64,000 bases of DNA from Oceanospirillaceae bacterium (lineage in GTDB: Bacteria; Pseudomonadota; Gammaproteobacteria; Pseudomonadales; Litoribrevibacteraceae), in assembly GCA_015665455.1 (NCBI GenBank), contig JADFAD010000010.1, positions 1-64,000 on the forward strand, written 5' to 3'. Of this stretch, positions 53,901-62,900 are shown in pieces (within the stretch, counting starts at the first letter, position 1; every line of letters starts with the position of its first letter). Position numbers and translations under genes: made by a program. Under the pieces are notes generated by a model. It saw only the letters and a list, made by a program, of their open reading frames with translations. It was not told the origin of the DNA and did not search any database.

Positions 53901-56900
53901 TGGTAATGTTACTGTGACAGCAGAAGACCACTCAGACTTCAGTAATATTGCGGGTGGCGTTGGTGTCGGTTTATCCGCTGGAGGTGTGGGCGCTGGCATC
54001 AATGTAATGATCGTTCTGAAAGAAACCAAAGCCTGGATTGACTCCGGTACGACTGTTGATGCCAAGGCAAACAGCAATGATTTGGCAACCTTCAGTGGTG
54101 AACAAGCAAGCGATGGTAGCTTTGGTGAAAAAGAGGGTGTGCGTGGTTTGGTGATTACCGCGATGAGCACTGAAGAGTTGTTTGCTGTAGCTGCCTCGGG
54201 TGCGGGTGGTGCTACGTTTGGTGTGTCGGGTGCAATTACCGGCATGCGAATTGACTCAGATACCCAAGCATGGCTTGAAACGGGCACAGAGATCAATCTC
54301 GATACAGACGGTGTTAATACTAAACAAGACGTTTATGTTTCAGCAGCCAATGCGGTTTCTGCGTCTGCTAATTCAGGTTCAGTTGCTGGATCAGTGGTGG
54401 GTGCGGTATCCGGTGGTTTAGTATTTGGTGACATCCTTAACGATACTCATGCTTACATTGCAGGTACGACCCGTGCCGCTCGTGATGTACAGGTGTCTGC
54501 GCTTTCAGATCAAGAAGTCTTTTCAGTGGGCGTCAGTGCGGCTGGAGCAGTGGCTCCTTTGGGCAGTGGTTCATTGAGTATTGCCGCGAACGTTTGGGGC
54601 GTAGGCAGTAATTACAACGGTGCATACAGCGCGGATGGTAATGATGATAACGCTTTGGAAGATGGGGAATACGATGGTGAAAGTGCAGCCAATGATGATG
54701 TAGAAGATGGCCAAGGGCATCACGGACTGGACGGAGATAATTCGTCAGGTAATACTTTTAAAGGCGATAACTCTGAAGAGGTGGACGGCCACTTACAAAC
54801 CAACAGTGACAACGATACACCGATAGATCTGAATGATATGGGGCGTCAAAGCATCCCCCGTGGTGTGTCTGCCATGATTGCCGATGGCGCTGTGATATGG
54901 GCGGGTGATGATGTTGAAATTGAGGCCAAACAGCGTACTGAAGTTACCATGTGGGTGGGCTCCGCTTCAGGGAACTTAGGCATTGGTGCCAATGGCTCGA
55001 TTGGTATTTTAGACGTTGATAACCGCGTGAGAGCCCAAGTAGGCGACCAAGCGATTGTTACTGTAAAAGATGACTTATTGGTGGACTCCCATGTTAAAGA
55101 AAAGCTTGAAGTTATCTCATTTGGTGGTTTGGGAACCGTTGCAGGGGTTGCCGCTGTCTATGCTGAAGTACACACCAGTACAGAACAGCATTCATCTATT
55201 GGCAGCAACGCTCAAATTATCGATGCCGATGCTGTCACTGTACATTCTGATCAGAATCTTGAGCTGAATTCAGAGGCCATTGGCGCGACTGCCGGTGGTG
55301 GCGTGATTGGCGTTTCCGTTGCTCGTACTATTTCAGATGGCAGTGTTAAGGCGTTTGCTGAAGACGGAGCCCGTTTTGGCAGCAGCGACAGTTACCTTGG
55401 AAACATCAGTTTTGTGGCTGAGTCGACTACGGACGCACGCAGTTTCGGTGCTGCCGGTGTGGCAGGTATCGTCAGTGGCAGCGGCGTGGACACACGAACA
55501 GAAGTCAGTCAAAACATTTTCGCTGAAATCGGCGATGAAGTGATTATCTATGCTGAAGATTTGGATATTCAGGCAATAAGCGAAGTTTACTCTGAATCAA
55601 AAGGTTGGGGCGTGAATGTTTCAGGGGCTTCTTCGGGCGTTGTCTTAACCAAGGCCAATATTTCAACAGACGTGAAAGCAATCATCGGGGATGACGTTCA
55701 GTTAACGGTTGATAATTTAACGCTCATTGCTGATCAAGGTCGAATTGGCAGTAAGGACTATACAGGTTTAGCGGAAGGTTACGGCGTTGAAGCGGCTGCA
55801 ATTCTTGGTATTCAGGCGACTCAGATCAGTTCAAGAGACAGCAGTGATGTAAGAGCCATTATAGGTAACAATGGTCAGTTTCTTGTGACAGAAGACATGG
55901 ACCTTACTGCGGATCTCGAAAGTGAGCAATTTGCTGGTGTAGATGGCGGGCAAGGTGCTGGTTTTTACTCGATTGGTAGTAATCTGGCAGAAGTCTTTAA
56001 CGACAACGTCGTGCTCGCTTCGTTGGGAACCGCCACCGTGGTGCGAGCGGGTGCGCTTCGCATGAATGCGCGCGGCACGGACGACATGAAAGCCAAAGCA
56101 GAAACGGGCAGTGCCGCGTTTGTAGGTACCTTCGGGGCCAGTGATGGCAATATTTTTGCGGCGAAAGCGTCAGCAGATTCGAAGAGCAACACCCAAACGG
56201 TGATCGGAAATAACGCAGATATTATCGTTGATTCGCTTGATCTAAATGCAGCCCATGAAAGCAGCATTGAAGGTTTGGCTCAAAACGTTGCCGCTTCGTT
56301 TGGCTTTAACATCGGTGGCGCTAAGTTTGATGGTGACATTGATGCAACGGTTAAAGTCAAGATCGGTACCAACAGTACCATTACGGCAGGCAGCGTGAAT
56401 GCCGATGCTGAAAATATTTCAAATACCGTAGGCAATGGGGTTCGAGTGCACAGTAACTCAGGATCATTGATTGCGGATGGCGCCAGCGTTGATGCCTTCT
56501 TAGATGTGGATCACAAAACTTCGGTTGAATTGGGCAGTGGGCTGGATCTTCGTTCTAGTAATGTTTTTGATGCGGGGGACTTTGAATTCCGAGCGCATAA
56601 CGAAGCGGATCATAAAGCGAAGGGTACGTTGGATAATGGTTCGGCTGGGATGTCCGGCGGTCATACAGACGTTCATGTGAAAATGAATGACATGAACGCC
56701 AAAGTAACCCTTGGTGATGACTCTGAAATCAACGCAAAGGGTGAGGTGTTATTAGCGGCTTGGTCTCGAGCTGATGCTGAGACGGAAGGGTATTCAAACT
56801 CCTTTGGTATTTTCGGTGGTTTTCCAGAGGCGGATGCACGCTCAGTCATTAACTCAGAGAACATCATTACTACGGGTGGAAATAGTCAGATTACGGCAGA

Positions 56901-59900
56901 AGAAGATGTTAAGTTGCTTGCAGGCCAAAGTGATGTGCTTGAAGACATCAGTAGTGTACCTAAGACCAATGATTTCTTCTTAGAGTCAGATGCAGGTGCT
57001 TACGCTGGTGGCATTATTAATACAGCCAAAGCTTATGCCATTTCTGATCTGACACAGAGTAACGAAGTGACCGTGGGTGACGGCACTGTTATCAAAGGCG
57101 TGAAAGATGTTCATCTGAGAACGGATGAAGGTACGCCTCTGTTGTTCTCTTATTCGGAAGAAGAAAGCTACACCGTAAATCGCGGTGGTAAAGAACACAA
57201 CGACACCACAAACAAAGTGACCGTTGATGGTACGGTTGAAGTGGGCATTAAGAATCAGCAGTTAGTGAACATTGCTGCGGATGGTTCAATCACAGCAAGT
57301 GAAGGCATTGTGGTCAGTGGTCCGACAACGGATACCCTTGATGACTCAATACGCGTTCGATTGGATGAATTGTTAGACCTGAAGGCAGAGTACCTAGGCA
57401 CCCCTGACGAAGACATCTACACCACTGAAATCGAGTTTTGGATTAAGACGATCAACGACTTAGGTGGTGAAGCGTCTTACAACGAAGGTTCAAACACGGT
57501 ATTGATTGAACGCGGTGTCGAAGATGATTTCTATATCATCGACAACATAGAAGCCCGTTCAGGCAATATTTTTGTCGATGCGGATGCCTTGGTGGGCGGC
57601 GGTACGATCAAAGCACCAGGGGACGTTAAGATTGAAATTCTTAATGACTCTGAGCACAGCTTAAAGATTAACAACCTGACCATTCCTGAAGACTTTGGCG
57701 GCAACCTTTACTTCAACAACGTTTCAGTAAAAAGTGAAGATGAAATCAATGACTTGAATGATGAGTCCTACAGCGATGCTAATTTCGCCAGCTTTACGGT
57801 CGCAGAGAACTCTCAAGATCCACTGATTTCCATCAAGAATACAAATAATGCCGAAACAGCGCATGTCATGCTGCAGGGCGACGTTTCTAACATCGAAGGT
57901 ACCATCGAAATTGACAGTGGCAATGGCTCCATCATTGCGACGGGTGATATGTCGGGCGGTACTTTGTCGATCACCAGTGGTGCAGACTTTATTTTAAGCA
58001 GCACGGGCTGGTATCACGTGGGCGGTATGCCACAAGAAATCTACAAAGACATCGCGTTGGAGAATGAAAACGCAGACAACCCTCGTCCGGATGATGAAGA
58101 AGCGCAAGCAGATGAAGTGCTTACCGGGGACAGTGCAACACTGGCTGCGGGCAATATCTACATCAGCGCTCAAAACATCAACCTTAACGGAAAAATTCAG
58201 AGTGGCATTGCTGAACATGCGATCTCTGTGGATGACAGCGACGGTAAACTGGACGATGCCATTCGAGGTTTTGAGAGTAAATACCAAGACAGTGGTTACA
58301 GTGAATCTAAGCGTTATCACACCTTAGAAGATCAGTATGTTAATGGTGATGCCGTTGTTCGTTATGACGCCAAAGAAAACCGTTTGGAGCTTGTGTCTGA
58401 TGTAGAAGTGAAGGGCGGTTATATTCAATTGGTGGGCCGTTTGATGAGTACTGGCGGCGGTTCTCTGGACGTGATGGACGGCTATGGCAGCATCGATATA
58501 GAAAACAATACGGATTACGACATTGTCCTTGCTTCCAACCTGGACGTAGGTAAGGGCGCGGTCGACAGTGAAGGCATTGAAGGTAAGATCATTCTGATCA
58601 ACCGTGTGCAAGATCCTGGTGGTTATTATGTAGGTGGCAAGTGGTACAACAATGAAACCATTCAATACACCGATGTTTACACTAAGTTAGGGGATCAGGT
58701 TTACCAAGAAAGCTGGCGTTCATTGCCTGGCTATGGTGACGATTATAAGTACGAAGCTGTGACAGATGTGGATGGCGCAGATGCCTATTTTCAGTCTGAT
58801 CTTGGTTCGCAACGTTATTATTGGACGACGGGGTTCTCGTACACTGAAGAAACGATTTACGAATTAAACAATACTTCCAGTGAGAAGAATGCTTACGAAG
58901 TTCGCACTGAAGGTGATCTGATTCTTGAAGATTACGATCGTAGTACGCCTGTTGCTTTGACGTTGGGGCAGTACGCCAGTGAAGCGTTTACGGCGCCTGC
59001 AGATCGAGGCATTTATGAGTTCGAATACAATACGTATGAAAGTGAGTATGAAGGCACGTTGTACATTGAAAAGACCACAACGCATCGAGTCTTTCAATCG
59101 GATAAAGTTCGATATGACCACACATTGGAAGAATATCGTGGTGAAAAGGTGGTCTATACCCACAGCTTAAATGCGAATCACAAAGTGGCTATTAATTTCA
59201 TTGGTGGTGACGGTTCCATTGATATTGATTCTGCGGGTTCAGTCATTCTTGCGAACAGTATTTCGGCGCGCGGGGGTGAAGTCTCCATTACTACTGACGG
59301 TGAGATCATTCAGGAAGGTGCTGAAGCATTAATTACTGCGTCTGAAATTGAATTGATTGCAGAAGACGGCATTGGTCTGGACACCGACATTAATACTTAC
59401 CAAACCGACGTAGACAGTGCAGGCTTAACTGCGATCACCAAAGACGGCGACATCAACATTACGGACGTTGCTGGCAACATGGTGGTTCAAGAGATTCGCA
59501 CCAATGACGGTGACGTTGTTCTGACGACGGAAGCGGGCGATCTACTGGCGAAAGACATTTCAGGTCTGGGTATTAATCAGCACATCAAAGCAAGTAATAT
59601 CACGTTAGACAGCCGTTCAGATGTAGGTTCTTCGGACGTTCTCTTGTCCATGGATTCCGGTACAAACGCGTCTGATTTGGTTTCTGTCATCGCCGTGGGG
59701 GATATATTCTTCGAAGAAACATCCGGTGACTTAGCCCTTGTGGAAGCTCGATCTCAAGCCGGTGATGTGACCATCAAAATATCCAATGGGGATTTGGTTG
59801 ATGCCCATCTTGAAGACGGTGACATGTCGCGTGATGATGACACTCGTGACAAGCTGATTGCACAGTGGGAAGACCTTGATCTCATTGGTGAAAAAGCCCA

Positions 59901-62900
59901 AGAGCGTAAAGATCGAATCATTGAGGTGTATCAGACTCAATACGAGGCTGAGTACAACTATTACTGGGATCTAAGAAACGTTGCGGAAGTGACGAACGAC
60001 AACGGTGATGTGATTGGTTATACCGCTGATGCGTTTGATCCTGCTTATGAGTTCAGTTACAGCGATGCAATTCGTCAAACGTATTTGGATCAGGGCTACA
60101 GCGACGCTGAAATTGATGAATTAGAGCAAAACGTCACGGACGAATACTTCCGTCTGAATGACATATTCGGCGATGGCGGTACTTACGTTGCTAACAATGA
60201 TGCTGGTTTTGATTCATCCTCGTACCAAGATGGATTCGAATATCAGATGACTCAATCCGAAATAGACGAATTAACGGAAGGTGTTATTTGGTCTGAGGAG
60301 GCGTTGTTGTGGGGGCTACCAACGGGCGTTGCCGTTCGTACGGGCGACACCGTAACCTCCATTGAAAATGCCAATATTTCTGGTCGAAACATTAACATCG
60401 AAGTATCGGGTGATTTTGGTCAGGACATCGGCGGTGTTCAAACCATTTACGTTGAAAATGGTGACATTGCATCGATCAGTGATGACGATACCAAAGTAGC
60501 CATTATGTCTGCCGAAGCGGATGACATTGAGTTCTATGTTTGGACTGATAACGGTGATGGCTCAATCTCGGACAATGAGTTAACTCAGTGGGTGGATCTC
60601 AACGGTAACGACATCGTAGATGCCGATGAATACAACGTTATCAAGCTTCAACAGCGTAATGACATTGATGTTGATGCATCAGGCCAAATCACACTTAAAG
60701 CCGGTGGGAAAGTATTCCTAGGGGCTGAAAGCGATATCAATATCTATCAGATTGATAACTCTGAAAATGGCCCTGAAGACATTCGTATTAAAGTGGATGG
60801 CAGCATTTATAAGGCTTCTGGTGAGCAAGTTGTTTCCATCATCGGTGATAACTTAATCATTGAATCCGGTGAAGGTGGTATTGGGTCCGACAGTCGTGCG
60901 GTTAACCTTGATCTTTCGGGCACTTTGACGGCTCGTGGTTCGGAAGACATGTTCTTCCATGACACCACTGGCACGTTCAATATTGATAACATTTACACCG
61001 AAGGCAAAGTTTACCTATCCAGTGTGGGTGCCATCGTTGATGCCAATGACATTGGTGACTTTAAGCTGACCAACATCGTGGCAGATGGCCTTGAAGTGGA
61101 TGCGGATACAGTCGGTTCGATCACCAATGCACTTGAAGTTGAACTGTCGGGTGAAGGTTTGTCCGGCAAGATCATTACTGAATTGTTTATTGCCAGTGGC
61201 ATTGATTTAACGGTTGATCAATTGACCACGGATTCGGGCTTATTAAATGTCAGTGTTCAAGCGGACTTATTACTGGGTTACTTGCAGAACTTCACGGGTA
61301 CGGTAGAACTTGAATCGACGTTGGGCTCAATACTGGATGCCAACGGTGATCAAATGAATTTGAATGCCGTTACCATCAACTTAAGCGCGGAACTGGGTAG
61401 CATCGGATTGGTTGAAGACCCGATTGACGTGCTTGAAGGTGCAACCGTCGTGACGGAAGCGGGTCTGGTTTACATCGATCAAATTGAACGACCTACAGGC
61501 CAATTCCTAAGTGATGAAGGTGCCTTTGCGCTCACTAAGTCTGAGCAAATTACACAACGTAATATGAATTACGATGATCTGCCTGATTTGATTATTGACG
61601 GAACCACATACTTTAGTAATGGCGATGGTACTTACCGTTTAGGGAACTATGAGTTTGCTTCTCATGTGGTAGCAGGTGATGTAAATGGTGATGGCTTCGC
61701 TGATGTATTGGTTGATCGTGAGTTATATATCAACGATGGAGAAGGTTCGTTCAACTTAGATCGCTCGTTCACAGCGGATGACTCGTTCTTCCACGACATG
61801 ATCGACATCGATAAAGATGGCGACTTAGATTTAGCCATTGGTGATTTGGAGAATGATTTTTACATCTGGATTAACCAAGGTGAACTGCAAGGTGGCGAAG
61901 AAGGCACCTTCGTTAAGTCGTCGTATCGTTTTGATACCGCAAATGTAGGTATGAGTTTAAGCCGTGACACTGAATGGGATTTCCGTCTCGGTCAAAGTGA
62001 GTGGGTTGACTTCAACGGCGACGGTTACGTTGACTTGATTGCAACAGATAAGATTAACGATAAGTTAATTATCTGGTTAAACGACGGTGATGCTGAATTT
62101 GATCAACGTGTTATATATGACCTAACCATTGAAGGTCCGGATGACTTTGCTGTTGCAGATATAAACAAAGATGGTGTTTTGGACATCATAGTTGATGAAC
62201 TGAATAACGGTGATAAATCCAACACTATTTACATCTTCGATGATCAAATGAACATCGTGGATGATTCTAAGACCATTGATTCCGTTGAGTGGACGGACAT
62301 CAAGTTCGCTGACTTTGATAACGACGGTGACCAAGATGCGTTCTTAACGTTCCACGGTGCTAACGAAGTTTGGTTAAACGACGGTACGGGGGATTTCACC
62401 AACAGTGCTCAGACATTGGGTGACGGTTACAGTCAGAAAGTAGAACTGATGGACGTGAATCTAGATGGGTTGTTGGATGCCATCGTTATTAACTCTTATG
62501 ATTACTTAACACCGGATTTGGCCGCTGCGGCTGAAGCCGGTGAGCCAGACCCATACGCGGGCGATCGTTACATCTGGTTTGATAATGGCCAAGGTAATCC
62601 TGGCGGCGACAACAGAGATGCGTCTTTGATTCGCACTCCTGGGCAGGCGAATGAAATTTGGATCAACCAAGGGGATGGTCAGTTTGCGTTAAGCACCCAA
62701 GACATGCCTGAAGATGACAGTGTCTCCCTAGCATTGGCAGATTTTGATAATGATGGCATGGTGGATTTTTACGTGCGTAACTTCGGTGACGATGCCGTCT
62801 TTACAAATCAGTTCAGCTTAAAAGTTAATTACAATCAAGCCTTTGAAGTGTATGAAAATAACGAAAGTGGTTATGAGCTGGGTAATGTAACACTTAAAAA

